The notes under the pieces are model-generated. The model made no database searches and was not told the origin of the DNA. It was given only the letters and a program-made list of their open reading frames with translations. A stretch of DNA of 64,000 nucleotides from Adineta steineri (taxonomy: Eukaryota; Rotifera; Eurotatoria; Adinetida; Adinetidae), in NCBI GenBank assembly GCA_905250115.1, contig CAJNOI010000125.1, positions 226,156 to 290,155 on the forward strand, in the 5' to 3' direction. Of the stretch, positions 11,410 through 25,300 are shown piece after piece. Position numbers and translations under genes: made by a program. Position 1 is the stretch's first letter. Each line of letters opens with the position of its first letter.

Positions 11410-14400
11410 GTAAGAAAAAGACCGTAGTGTAAGAATAATCAAAAACTAATATATAATTATGGGAAAGTCAAAATAAAAACAAATTGACGATTTATAAAGA
11501 ACCATACAGAAGAAGCTAATGATATGCATGAAAGAAAAGAAATGGGAAGAATATGGAATAAAGAAAAACTTTCTCGACCATTCGAAAATAGACTAGTATA
11601 TTCGATTTGTAAACAATGGTATTATCTGGATCATACTGAATTATACTTTGAATTCTTCTATTAAGAATGACCACCAGTGAAAAGCATTTCGTTTTAATGT
11701 AAATAAATAAGAAAGAAAAAGAGAATAATAATTGTTAACGTCTGTAATGACTCACTCGACGCTAGACTAGAGATTAAGTTTGTCCTTCTAGTCTAACTGA
11801 CTTAGAACATCTGTTCGGATAGCAGAAGGTGTGAATTCGAGTTCTACGAAGGTCATCTTTTTCTTCATTTCCGTTTCTCTTGTTCTCTTTCGCTGCTGTC
11901 CCTTTCGTTGCTCTAATATGATCTTAAGAGTAATACGGAACTTATTTAAATAATATGAAATGATCAAATCTGATATATTACATATAAAGTTACAGTGCAA
12001 ATTATGTTTGGACTGATTGTATATAAATTTTTTCGTTAGTTTAGATAGAAATATTGTTTACATTGTTGCTAAATGATGATAGATCAATGGAAGAAATTGA
12101 TTGAATATCATCTATCAGTAGTCAGCAAAAATCTTTTAAAAGATTTTGAAAGAATTAAATGGAGAAGACATGCGATCGTGATATTGTTTGTTCATATGAA
12201 TCCAATTTTTCGTTTATCGGAACAGCTGCTTCAATTATCAAATATTTTTCAAAGATGGTCATTATTAAGTGGTAAACATTTGTACAATCAAAATTTAAGC
12301 ACTTGAATATCAAGCGATTATTGGGCAAGAACACTCTATGAATATAACAATTATATGATAGTAAATAATTTATTACTTTTAAAGGAAAATATTTAATATA
12401 TACAAAGAGAATTTATTCAATAGCTCGTCTAAAATCGCTAACCAATTTTAATAACTCTTTGCTTTATCGTCAGGATTTCGTTTAAAATTAACAAGTTTGA
12501 AATACATATGTTAACCAAAGTTTCTTTCAACTTGTCATGTTTCTTTACCAACCAAACTTAATTTATTAACATTTATTCTTGTTAAATTGGAATGTATTTT
12601 TAATATCAAATAGTGCTAAAATTTTCCATCAAACTCTTCAAAGTTTATAACACCTAAAAGTTGACATCATTGTAGATTAGATAATCCTTTTAGAAAAATT
12701 CGTATATCTATCATGTTAGGACAGCACTAAATGGGATGAGTATGATTTTTAACTGTCGACAGTCTTAAATTCATTGATATTTTTACATATAAAACGCGTA
12801 GACGGGGTAGCCTTGTCAATAAAGAACTTAAAGTTGATGGTGAACACGATGGATTCAATACAAATTATTCAGTTGAAAAAGATTGTTCCAATGAATTGTG
12901 TAGTGATGAGAAATGATCATTATTTCAATTTGATTTTAAATATTTGAGAAGAGGATAACAAAATACAAGTTTTAATGTGGCTTTTATACGGCGACTAGAA
13001 TGACATGAATAAATCAAAATCCGATGCTGAAGTGGTGGTAAAAAATATAGGCGAGAAAGAATAATTTGAGAACCATTCTAAAGTGTGATCGTTTTGATTG
13101 TATTACATACCTTTACAGAAATATTATTGGCCGATATATGAAGAGACACCAGTTGGTAGTAGTGATTAAAGCGAGAAGAGTATTTCTAAGTAAATTATCA
13201 TTAGTAAGACAAATATAAAGATCAATGTGTGATCTAGTTAAAAGTTCAAATATATAAGAAATAGCATCTGGATAAAACGAGGTGTATAATTCATCATTAG
13301 AGAAATGCTGATATTTTTCTAATATTATATCTGGACAAAGATCCCAAAATGTCGTCAGAATTATCTAAAACAAAAAAAGAGTGTGAGCATGGGTGTAGGC
13401 ATGTATTGATGGTACATCGACACGGAAAGTCATAGTCACATCTACCCACACCGTCAAAACAAGAAAAAAAGGTAGTTTTCTAAGAAGAATCATATATCAT
13501 GCATTTATTAAGTTGTATATCATCTTTAATACATATTGTGTGAGTGTACGAAGAATCATTTAAATATATCATAATCGCATTTTTCTAACATCATAATCGA
13601 TAAATGCAAGCAATTCTATTTTTTATTTCATAATTATTGATACTATTAATTATAAAATTACACTATTTCTTGCTTTTTATTCAATTTAATTCTTTATTTT
13701 CAACTACAAAAGTTCATAATCAGATCATGATTAATAATGTCTTTTAATAAATATATTTCATTTTTATTGCATTCTATTTAAAAAAATATCTTTATATATG
13801 AGAGTTTTTATTTATCGAAACTTAAGAGATTTACTTTACGTTACTCTGTGAATATTGTTTAGATACATAGACCATTGTGAAATATCTAGAAAATATGACA
13901 CACTCTTCGAGGGTTATTACACAGAGAAAAGAAACTATTTTATCATATACCGATTTTAATAGTTCAGGAAAAGGAAAAAGATCATAATGATATGACTGTA
14001 AGTATGTGTGCATTAAGTGACGTCAGGTACTACCAACGGATTTTTTTTACCAAAGAATGTAATATTGGTAAGATACTAAAAGCAAAATATATACAGATTA
14101 TTCTATTTTTGCTTCTGTATAATGATAATTTCCCCTAACAATGACAATGGAATGTACTACATATAATTAAATACCTTTGTCATCACAACAATAGATATGT
14201 AAGCGTGTATATAGAATATTCGTTCGCCATTCCTTCACATATCTATATATCGATATGGTATTTTCCTTCGTATATGATCACATGGAGTTTCCTACTTTTC
14301 TTTCACATATATGTTCATGTGGGATTTTCCTCCTTCATATATATGTGATCGTATGGGATTTTTCTTTTCTTTATTTTAATGCGTTCTTCCAGTCCTTTGA

Positions 14401-14610
14401 CTTATAGTAAAATATATTATTTCCAAATGATAAACAAAAGGATATCATGTAAGTAGTTTTCCTAAAATATGTTGTAATACAAGAGATGGGAATAATCAAA
14501 GTAACCATTTCTTGTCCTATAAATACTTGCGTTTTTTTTCTTAAAATGAACAAACTATTACTAAAATCAAATATATATTTTAACAAGCCATTCATTTATT
14601 GAAACATTAC
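11410..14610. other. Gene-poor AT-rich region
   Basis: No gene I can support. A 77-residue plus-strand frame at 12073-12306 (MMIDQWKKLIEYHL at its start) has plausible composition but no recognisable domain, introns or neighbours; it could be a remnant of a larger gene. One telomere-like inverted repeat lies at 13380-13456. The rest is AT-rich without visible structure. Confidence 0.45.
13380..13456. repeat. Degenerate telomere-like inverted repeat
   Basis: GTGTGAGCATGGGTGTAGG on the left and CACATCTACCCACACCGTC on the right flank a spacer of about 35 bp. Same family as the other copies but more diverged. Confidence 0.6.
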
Positions 14611-14614
14611 AACA

Positions 14615-14806
14615 ATGTCTGATCAACAAAACAACAATGAACCACTGGTCAACATAGTCCATGGTGTATTAGATGCCCACAAGCCTGCAGCAAAAGTGAT
14701 TGATTGTTTCACAAGTGGAGTCACTGGTGCAGCTAATGATACTGAAAATAATGTGCCAGAAGCTTGCGATGCAGTTGATTTATTGTATAAAAAATTGAAG
14801 GAATAG
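14615..14806 (+). CDS. Possible small acidic protein (63 aa)
   Basis: A short intronless frame starting MSDQQNNNEPLVNIVHG and ending YKKLKE. It has balanced, non-repetitive composition unlike random AT-rich frames, three cysteines, no signal peptide and no membrane segment. An AATAAA signal lies about 140 bp after the stop. I do not recognise a family. It could also be a chance frame; the main support is composition and the clear ATG context (ACAACAATG). Confidence 0.4.
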   Translation: MSDQQNNNEPLVNIVHGVLDAHKPAAKVIDCFTSGVTGAANDTENNVPEACDAVDLLYKKLKE

Positions 14807-15976
14807 TAAATAGATTATCCATTGATTATCATTATTTATTAATCCAGCATTGAAGACATTATTTAATTACAACTTTCACTTTCATATTTTTTGTCATTAT
14901 TTCTATTCATGAATTAAAAGTGTATTTAGTTTTTTTCATCCTAAATAAAAAATATCATATGATATAGATAATAATCTAGTTTATTGTCGTTTTGTAACTC
15001 ATACTAATGATGATAATTAAGTGATTTACATTTCTGATTGTTCTATCTCTGATATTATTTACTACATTCGTATTATTCTGTAGATATCACCATAGACATC
15101 GTTTTAGATAAAGTGTATGCACATTATACGTTCACTCACGGTTAGACATACTTAGCGTTTCATCACGATCACAGTCATACCTAAATTTCCACATTTTGAT
15201 AAGAATTATCTTTGGACAAAATTTTGATCGAATGGTGCCAAACTTTTTAACAAGTATCATCCAATAACTATAGTTGTTTGAATTATTTATTCTCTTTTAT
15301 GTTCATCAACTTTTTTCTCGAAAAATAAAATACTTATTAGTTGTATATCATTTTGAATTATTTCAACGATTTGATTCTTTACCATCTTATCAAGATGAAA
15401 ATAAAAGACAAATGAGTACAGATATAAATGAATCTAGGCACTATACTGATGCTAAAATGCATCTGATTGTCATCTAATATGAAATAAAGTAAATGCATTC
15501 ATGAAAAAATCCATACACCATATATATTAGTATTAATAATGATTTAAAGTTAAAAATAATATTCGCGGTTGTTCACATAGAGCGCCTTAGAAAAGCGACA
15601 TAAATGAAAAGAATATTCTCATGCATAACCTGTAAGATGAGCGGTTTTTTATGCATATAAAGGATAAAAAAAGTTTTTTTTTAAATAAATTCTAAAAGTT
15701 AGCGAAAACGAAATGATTACTATCTTTTTCTACGAGTCGATTATCCGTAATATTATGGAATAGTAGACATCATTTCGAAGATCATTTTTATTGTTTAACT
15801 ATTTTGTTGTAAACATATTAGAATGAAACTATCTGTTTGTTTTTGGGCTGATGATCTATATTAAATGTTTTTAATCATATTTCGTAATTTAAAGAAGATA
15901 CATGATTGAAGAGAAATATGGGGCATTTATATTGAAGAAGGCTAGTAACCATCAAGGGAAAGACATGTCAAGAATC

Positions 15977-16040
15977 TTGAGGGTGTGGGTGTGCGTCTGG
16001 ATGTGGATGTAATAAAAGAATACTCACACCCACACCCTCA
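15977..16040. repeat. Telomere-like inverted repeat
   Basis: Begins CTTGAGGGTGTGGGTGTG and ends CACACCCACACCCTCAA, with a 25-bp spacer. One of the best-preserved copies. Confidence 0.85.
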
Positions 16041-16052
16041 ATTTTACAAAAA

Positions 16053-16120
16053 AGGATGGGTGTGGGTGTAGGTATAAACATGGAACTAGGTTGAGTATAA
16101 CATCCACACCCATCCACCTT
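16053..16120. repeat. Telomere-like inverted repeat
   Basis: GGATGGGTGTGGGTGTAGG on the left, ATCCACACCCATCCACCTT on the right. It lies 12 bp after the previous copy, in the same G-then-C order. Confidence 0.8.
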
Positions 16121-16349
16121 CAGTAAAACAGAAATGTTTATGACGCCTAATAAATAAAATAAAAATATAAGTTTTATTGCTTTCGACATTATATTTTAAC
16201 TGCATAGATAACGAACAAGTTTTTGGTGACTATAAACATTTCCAAAGTGAATTTAAGAGAGATATCGCATAGAATAGATTTTTACTATATTGATTATATT
16301 TTATTTCGGTCATACACAGAGTTTCTACGTCCTATAGTTCCTTTAAAAT

Positions 16350-16418
16350 CTTGAGGGTTTGTGTGTGAGTGAGAGATGGAAATAATGCCCACACCCACAT
16401 CCGCTCCACCTGCACCTT
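16350..16418. repeat. Telomere-like inverted repeat (diverged)
   Basis: Starts with the family end CTTGAGGG, followed by GTGTGTGAGTGAG; the right arm reads CCCACACCCACATCCGC and then CACCTGCACC. Confidence 0.7.
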
Positions 16419-16909
16419 AAATGTCGTATATTTAGAGAAATCTTTTCAAAAATATTATGAAAGGAACATAGTTCTTATCATATATGAGTTGATTTATAGA
16501 CGTACGAAACATTTCATTATACGATGATTATTTAGTTGTCATAAAATAATTTTCTATAAACATGTTTTGTTCATTAGATGATATCGTAGATAAATTTCAT
16601 TGTATAGCTCTACATATTATTTTTTTGTAAAATCAAACATGTTGAAATTGAAAAAGTGAGATTGATTCTTTCATAAAAATATGTACAATGTCTGTATTTT
16701 TATCCTCAGACATAGATAACGCAATTTGTAGTATGAAATTTAAATACTTCATATGAATAAATTATGCAAAATCACGAATATTTCCTTTGAATATATATAT
16801 CAATCGTTAAAATCTTTCTTGGCAATATGTTTTCTTACTACAGTAAAACTAGTTGTTTTGTGATATTGGTGTTAGAAAAAGTCCTGTATACTATTTCTTA
16901 TTAATAGTA

Positions 16910-17312
16910 GTCAAGACTAGTCTTGAAATATATATTATCTTGAGATTTTTAACTAATTTAATGTAGACATAAATATCATGTAGTTCATTTTAAATTTTAA
17001 TATATAAACAGGAAATTTTCGATCTTCTACGATCACTATCATCCCAAATAGTAGAAGTTGTTATAAAACTAAGTTGAGAGCAAAAACAAAAACCATAAGC
17101 ATAAACATGAACAAAAAAGATAGAAAATCGTTCAAATTTAATCAAGACATCATAAACCATAATATCACTTATTGTAATCATTATTACTTTTACTATATAG
17201 ATAGATAATGATCGTATAAGTTCGAAAATTTCCTGTTCATATATTAAAACATAAAATTAACTACATTATGTTTATTTCTACATTAAAATCTCAGTCTTGA
17301 TTGTAACTTTTT
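16910..17312. repeat. Fold-back element with ~100-bp inverted arms
   Basis: The arm at about 16958-17040 is matched in inverted orientation at about 17201-17290. Shared stretches include AACAGGAAATTTTCGA, TTTTAATATAT and TTAATGTAGA. About 160 bp of unrelated AT-rich sequence separates the arms. The outer ends also share TCAAGACT. No transposase frame lies inside, so this could be a non-autonomous fold-back or MITE-type element, or a local inverted duplication. Confidence 0.7.
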
Positions 17313-17837
17313 CCATTGATATAAACGCTTCGGATATTAAACTATCGCATATGATGACTGATTGATAAAAATGAAATTTATGTTGATAATCTGGTAATCT
17401 AACATCTCTCTTGTTTTATGTGATAGTGATGATGGATTCACATGGCTCTTTCTTATTCAGTTTACGAACAAAATTGTATCTGAAATATAAAATCCATAGC
17501 CAAGAGGTTATTGATTCACTATTATTGCCAAACACTAGATGTTAGACATGCTCGCATGATATAAAAGATAATACTGAAATCATTATGAATACTACGAAAT
17601 ATGTTTTTGTTTACAGAAATTGATACCAGAGGAAATAATCAGCTTTTCGTCTTTCATGACCATACAATCTTGATTTTTATGATCAAGCATATATATCTCT
17701 CATGCAAGTATCGCTTTTGACTATTTTAAATATATCATTTAAAATTACGGGTACGACAGAATAAATGAGCCTTTCAGTTTTTTCGAAATTTCTCTCAATT
17801 TTTGACATATATATTTGAATTGTTTTTCAAAAGAAAG

Positions 17838-17913
17838 CTTGAGGGTGTGAGTGTGGATGTGGATGAGTGAGAATGATAGATGGGTATAATATCCACACTC
17901 ACATCCTCAAGAT
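17838..17913. repeat. Telomere-like inverted repeat
   Basis: CTTGAGGGTGTGAGTGTGG at the left end and CCACACTCACATCCTCAAG at the right end, with a 38-bp spacer; near-perfect terminal arms. Confidence 0.85.
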
Positions 17914-19247
17914 TTTCATGAAAAATATTTTATTACATCTTAAAATCAAATCATCAAATAATTTAATTGTTTTATCTTTTACTAGAAAAATTAATTTAAT
18001 AATTCTAATAGAAATTTGATTTCAAAATAGAAATGAAATCAATATTGAATGTTATTTTTCAAATGCGTAAAAAAAAGAACGTCAAACTCTATTAACTCTG
18101 TTTGATCGAATGTTGTCAGATGGTTATATTTTTCTTCATAGGAAATACGCCATTTTTCAAGGTAACCAAACGTAAAAAAAAAGAATAAACTTTCTTATCA
18201 AAATAGAGAATAAAATTAATATTGACTTGTATTTCTATTTTCACATTTAATAATTATTTTACTTAATAAATAAATTAAAAAAAAAAGATTGTCTTCATCA
18301 ATAAAATAAATAGAATATTTCTTTGTTAAATTAAATCATTTCGAAGATTGATATATAGAAAAATAATACAAAGATATTTTAATTTATGCAAAGTACATTT
18401 TTTTCATATGATATTTAATTCTGGTCAACTATGGACAATGATGTCATATTCCTTACAGACACATCCATGGGAAGGATTTAATTGAATTTTGTTTCTTAGT
18501 TTGTTCTTTTTGAGGCTTTAAAATAAATTGTGTTCTTTACTTTACAATGATTAATCATGCAAAAATCATTTGAAATAAATGGACAAATGTTATTTATATG
18601 TGACAAACAATTTATCAGGAAAGCGGCATAATGTTATCAAATATTTTATTGCGTCGTTTTTCATTCCAGACAAGTTTGTTAATCATGATAAAAGAGAAAA
18701 AGATTGAAAGGATATGTTTTTTATCGTTTATTAATCAACTAGAATTTCCATTAAAAAAACAGATAGAATATTCTCGAAGCATCGAAATAAAAATAGATTT
18801 TCTTTTTTTTTCTCTTCCTTTCCAAAATTTTTTTTCTTCTACTCAAATCGACAATTAGCTACATTTAGAATGTAAGATACAATTATAACATAAATACTGT
18901 TTTTTCAATATAATTCAAGCAAATAATATTTCTTCTTACAAATATCGTTCCATTCTTTGGAGGTTTGTTACTTTAATATTCATCTATCTGTTTTTTAAAT
19001 ATTGGAATATCATGTTTACTTTTTACTTTTCTTACATGTTTTGGCATTAAAATCTGGATTTTTACTAGCAGAAATGCAACTGAGGAACTTCTGACCGTCA
19101 ATTTTATTGTTTTCTTCTAAATAGTGATAATCCATATAGAAAATAACACTCAAAAACTCTGTTTCTTTTCTAAAAAGACGTTTGACTATCTATTCTTCTC
19201 CTGGTTAATTCTTGTGTTCTTTTTAAAATAATTGTTTTCTTTTTCAG

Positions 19248-19326
19248 AGCAAAGTACTTCAACTGATTTTCAAGTTTCAATACCAACACAAGAAGTTTTT
19301 GAAAGATTCATTCATTCATTCATTGA
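19248..19326 (+). other. 5' untranslated part of first exon, with acceptor upstream
   Basis: A pyrimidine-rich tract ending CTTTTTCAG at 19247 precedes the first exon, and an in-frame TGA directly before the ATG at 19327 fixes the start. ATTC repeats occur just upstream of the ATG. The acceptor could take the spliced leader or an upstream non-coding exon. Confidence 0.45.
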
Positions 19327-22300
19327 ATGATGAAGTTCAAAACTTTACCTGCGTGGCTTTATAAAAAAGGATCTAATTACAATCTTTTTATGTTAGAAGA
19401 ACATGAATATGATGATGATAATGATACTGTTCAAGATCTAGCTGTTGTTCTTAAACATCAAAAATATAAAACTCGATTATACGTTGTTCTTTTTGCAGGT
19501 AAATCATGCGAGGTGTGACATATCTCGTATATTGGGGATGCTGTAGATGTTATAGAGCTAATATAAAATACTAGCGAAGTTATCCGATGGTGGTTCAGAA
19601 ACTTTCATATTGAATACCTGCCAGCTTAGAAAACGACAGCAGATATAGACAGGGGTATGTTTGGAAGCTTTGCGTCTATCACCACTACATATCTCACCGT
19701 GCATATTTGAGTGACGCCACTGTGGCTATGTATCAATGCAACTTCTCTCGAGATCCACTCGTAGTATAAACATTCCACTGCAACTGCAACTACACCTGTA
19801 TTTTGGAAATCCTACTACAAACCCATTCAGATAGTACATGCTCACTCCACTTCAGATTTACTGCTAGTGTAAAAATCCCGCTGCAACTCTAATTTCAGTG
19901 TAGTTTAATACAGATCCACTTCAACTCCATCTCTGTTTTAGAAATCCCATTCGGATGCTCTTTTGAGAGTGTGCGTGTCATGCGTTTTACTCATCTCCAC
20001 TCCTTTGTGCCACATGCACACCAACCGTAAATAGATAGTAGTAAATGGGGACTCTACAAATCGGTCAGAACTCTCAAAATTTTCTCAAATATCAGTGAAA
20101 ACCGCTGTATATTGTGGCTTGGGTGAAGTTTCGCCCAGCCCACCTAGGGTTGCTCCAAGCCCTCTCTACCTTCTTCTGGACCTAGCAAGTACTATAGAAA
20201 GTTTCGTGACGCTAGCTATCATAGAGAGCAAAAAGCTGCACCTCATCACAATTGAATAAAACACCACCCAGTCCCTCCCCCTCCTTCAAACCGTGTTGGT
20301 CACGTCAATCTTCTCTCAACCTTCGTCTGGCCCTAGATCAGTATCGTGAGAAGTTTGGTGATGTTAGTTATCACAGCAGCCATTTGGGTGGAACTTCACC
20401 CAGATATTGCCTTCACAATATTTATTAGTGTCGCCAGTTCTTACTCCACTTTCCATTGGACCTAGTAAAGTACCATGGAAAGTTTGGTGACGTTAGCTAT
20501 CACAGGGCTGTCTGAGTGCAATCCCACCCAGACACTTCTTCCCTAGCCTTCATTAGTGTCACAAACCTCCTATCAGTCTTCTAATGGAGGGAGAGATGCA
20601 CCATGAAACGTTTGGTGACGTTAGCAATCACAGAACTATCTCGGTGAAATTCTACCCAGACATCCTTTTAGTGACGGTGCCAAGGCTGGGCTGGGGTGGA
20701 CTCTGCCCACTCTGAAGCTTTTTTCAGATCTTATATATATAATGCTGTACCCATCCTAGTCTAAATTCATTAGGCTCTAGCCCACTCTAGTCTAAACTCT
20801 TGGGGCCGCCCCTACACCCTCTCTCAACCTCTGCCAATGTCTTGAGCCTCCATCAGTGGCACCAACCTCGTGTCAATGTTCCATCGGAGCTAGGGAAGTA
20901 TCACGAAACGTTTAGCGGCGTTAGTCATAGCAGAATTGTGTGGGTGAAATTCCACCCAGATACTTTATACTGAGGCTCCATCAATGGCACCAACCCCGCC
21001 TTGATCTTCCATTAGAGCTAAGGTAGTAGCATGGAAAGTTTAGCGGCGCTAGTCATAACAGAACTGTGTAGGTGAGGTTCCACTCAGACATCCTCTCTTA
21101 ACCCCTATCAATGTCTCCAGCCTCCATGAATGGCACCAACCCCCTCTCAGCCTTCCATTGGAGCTATGAAAGTATCATGAAAAGTATGGTGACGTTAGCT
21201 ATTACAGAGCGATCTGGGTGAAATATCTCCCAGTACCACTTCGTTCCTTCTCCTTCAGTGATGCCAAACTTCTACTGGCATTCCTCTAGACTTAGACAAG
21301 TGCCATGAAAGGTTGGATGACGCCAGCTATTACTGGTACCGAATGCATTGCGTACAAACTAAGAAGCCTTCTTCTTTATGTGTAGTTAGATGTACCAGCT
21401 ATAACTAAAAGATATCGAAAGTAAATTGGTAGGATGCTAAGAATCCGTCCCGTCTCCGAGTTGAAAAAAAATTTTCGTAAATTTGAGTTCGGAACAGTGC
21501 AGAAAATGCATATTCTGCGGAGGACCCTGCATCTTCCTATAGAGGCGTCGCATATTCTGCATCTTTATCTGAGGCTTCCAAAATGAAAAAATGTTTTATC
21601 GAATATCTCAATATAGCGTTGTATGTAGAGATGTATGATCTCTCGACCTTGTAGAATCATATTTCATGGTACCCACATCTAGATATATGCTGTGTGTGTG
21701 CTTTGTATGCGTGAATAAAATTCGTTTCAACCAAAACGACCATATTACTGTGTTCATCAAAGAATTATTTGTATGTAATAATGAGAGTAGAGTGTGGGTG
21801 TGGATATTATACTCACGTTATACCCACACTCACAGACACACACTCTCAAATTCAAACAAAACTTGAATTTGTTGAGATATCATGAAATACATATTTAGTT
21901 CTAAAAATAAAGTTGTTTATCCATCTAAAAAGATTTTAATCTAAGTTATTCAGCTACTTCTTTAAAGAAAATTGTCATCATACAACTTTTTTTGTTTTAG
22001 TGTGTCTCTATATGTTATTCTATGTTGCTTTGATAAAAACCGAATCTAAGACAATTATAATCTCGAATATAACGCCTGATACTTTTGAGAAGCTTTACTT
22101 TGAGCATGATCAAACTCTTTCATGTCCATGTTCAACAATAGCAATACCTTATGGAAATTTTACTTCGAACAATGTTACAATGCATCCGGTTTGTTCGAGT
22201 ATTTTTATTAAACCAGAATGGATCAAAGGATTATATTTTTCAAATGCAAGTCAATATGGAGTATGGGATTTTCGAACAACAGCACATTCACAAGTAAGTT

Positions 22301-25300
22301 AGAATTTCTATTTTAACATGTGTGCTTCCCTGTCATCAACTAGTCGAATGAAAAGATATTGTTCGATGTACTGAAGAACACCAGAATGTTCCTCAAGATA
22401 AAGTTTGATATAGATAGAATTAATAGAGAATTTGAGGTAAAACTATATAAAAGCGATATTTTCTGTTAAATTCAAGACAGATATAACAGGTAGGGATGTT
22501 GATGTTGATGTTGACGTAGTAGAGGTTGATTTTTCAAAAGTCATCGTGACGGGGCTGCCACAGTAGTATATTTATCTTATTCACCATCGCGACGGCGTTT
22601 CGCTAGCTTTTTTCTCTAAGGTCATGGCGTGGTAGCAGTTGGTTTTCAAGTGCGATGAACAGATATCTAACAACAGATCATTGTAATATTGCTGTGTTGG
22701 GATATAAGTAATATAAGCCTTATATCAATTATACCGTAACATTGTGCATGTATACAAATATTGATTTTGCTACAAATTAATTTTTTTAAATTAAATGATT
22801 TCGTCGCAAAATCAAATTCTCCCATGCATGTGTGGATATGAGTATTATATTGATCTATCATCATTCAGCATGCATATTTCCACCTTCCTCCACAATTTCT
22901 TTCAAGCCTTTATAATTAAACTTTACAGAAGATTTGAAATATTGTATCACACACAAAAAAGTGACTATGTGAGACCTGAAAGATTTCAGAGCGAAATACT
23001 TAGAATATAATCTCGCATAACTCATATAGTTTAAAGAAAATAATAGTTTGTCTATATTGTATAGAATTGAGATCTATACACCATATTGTACTCATTCATA
23101 TGCTTTTGATTTTAGTATAAATAATTTAATATCAGACAATGTCATAGTTGTAATTAGCTGTACAATCGTACTAGAATTCAAAGTTTCATTATTTTAAAGA
23201 TTACTCAGAAGGAAAGAAATTCAAAAACTGAAACGAATTACTTATTAGTTAATCATCAGTTAATTCAAATTTTAAATGAAATAACATTGTCTATTTTTTC
23301 CTTTCTTTAGTTTGAACTTTTATCAAGTTTTTGTTCATTTTCAAAAGAAATTATTTCTCTAATTGAGATTGATATTGACAATAATGAACTTGTTACTCTT
23401 TATCTTCTTCCTCAAGAACAAATTCAAATTCAAATAGATGGAACAATTGATTTACTAAAGAAAAGTGCACCGTCCGAAATGATAACATATTTAGATTATT
23501 TAAGAAACACAGCTCGAACAAATTATTTAGTTTCAGCTCTCAATACAAATTTAATAATTAAGACACAACGGTCGGTGAATGAATCTATTCGTACACGTGC
23601 ATATCAAGTAACGTACTCTTTTGGTTTGAATAACAGCACACAATGTAGTACAAAGAAAATAGTAGCTGATGCTACTCTCAGTCAAGTGATCTACGAATTA
23701 ATCGACGCCGAGAGTAGAAGCTTAATGAATCGGAGGCCAAATTCTATAATTGTTAATGGGTTCTTTACAGGATGTACTCCTTTTGAAGCACTTCTTGAAA
23801 GTACAATAGATTGTTTATATCAAACAGAATGTCTTCAATTATTAGTGGATTATTTTCCAGTTCGTCAACAAGTTTGTAAACGATAATTGATTATCTTTGA
23901 AATATTCATTCTGTTTAGATAAATTTCCATGCAAATAATTCAGTTTTAACTTCAAAGCATGAAAATAAATCTGTTAATGAATATTTAAATAATCTTTTCA
24001 TTATGAATTGGTCAACGAAAATTAATTATACAAAATATTTTCATCAATGTTCTCCATCAAACTGTACATATTCAAAAAAAGATCAAACAGAATTATCTCA
24101 TGGAATAACTCTTTTCATTAGTCTTTATGGTGGTCTTATTGTTATACTTCGTCTTATTGCATCATGGTCTATTGATATTCTATCGAAAATCAAATGTTGT
24201 TCAAGAGAGAGAAACCCAAATTCAGGTAGATCTTTAATTGAAGAAAGAATATTTTATTGTCGAGAATTTCAATTCGATTTCTAATAGATCAAAATGGAAA
24301 GTTATTGAAATTTATTGAATCAGTAAAACGATTAAACTTATTTAAGAATGTTAATGATCGAACAGAAAATAGTATCAAACAACAAAAGACTATCACATGT
24401 GTTTATTTGATTTTATTAACTGGTAAAGCTATTATGTCATTGTTTTTTTATAAGTGATGAGCTAAGATTCAAAGAAAGTTTCGATTAATTGTATCTAATT
24501 ATAGAGTTTGTGCTTTTGACTACATTGAGAGATAAATTATCATGTATTTTAGAAAAAAATACTATTCTCGTAGGTTAAGGAACATTTTTCAATTTTCGAT
24601 AAAATCTCATTTTTATATAAATAACATATTCACTTTCTTTGTTGATGACATTATAGGTTCAATCTGTATTCTTTGTTTATTCACATCATTGAGTAGTGAA
24701 ACTCTGACAAAAATTGAAAAAAAACCATCGTTAACAACTTATAAGTCTTTACGAGGCTTACATCACGCTTCACTCCAATGTCCATGTTTTAATAAAGCCA
24801 TATCTCATCAAAAATTCGTCTCATTGTCTCCACATTATCATCAAATATGTGCGAGTGGTTTTGTTGATAATGAATGGATTGAAATATTAAGAGGTAGTGG
24901 ATATGATGCTATTTCTAAGGATTGGCGTTTTCGTGTATCCCCACTGTTTCAATTGTTATCTGATTTTTGTCAATTAGCTAATAAGACAATCAATGATGCT
25001 GTGAAACGATATCTTTCTCAATTATTTATTGTTTCTTTTGTAATGAACGAAGACGATTTCAACAAACAATTAAATAGCAGTCTCAATCAATTTTATCAAT
25101 TAACAGGTCATAATTTTGATTTGATGACAAATGCCTTACGACTTCTTATGCAGACTGATCAGTTGTACACAGGACCAATCCGAAATACTATGGATAACTT
25201 GAACACCAATCTAATCGAAAATGTTGTACAACATAAAACAAATGAAACTCAACTAGTAAAGGTATGTTATTATTTTGAATGATAAAATGATGCATTTGTT

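Larger units (their letters stand above)
14807..19247. other. Gene-poor region with inverted repeats
   Basis: AT-rich sequence without a convincing gene. It contains four telomere-like inverted repeats (15977-16040, 16053-16120, 16350-16418, 17838-17913) and one larger fold-back element (16910-17312). A minus-strand frame ending at 15968 begins with a signal-peptide-like stretch (MSKAIKLIFLFYLLGVINIS, start 16189) and then runs into the repeats. Confidence 0.5.

Noticed and set aside
12073-12306. 77-residue gene
   Set aside because: No recognisable domain or gene structure; kept only as a note in the region entry.
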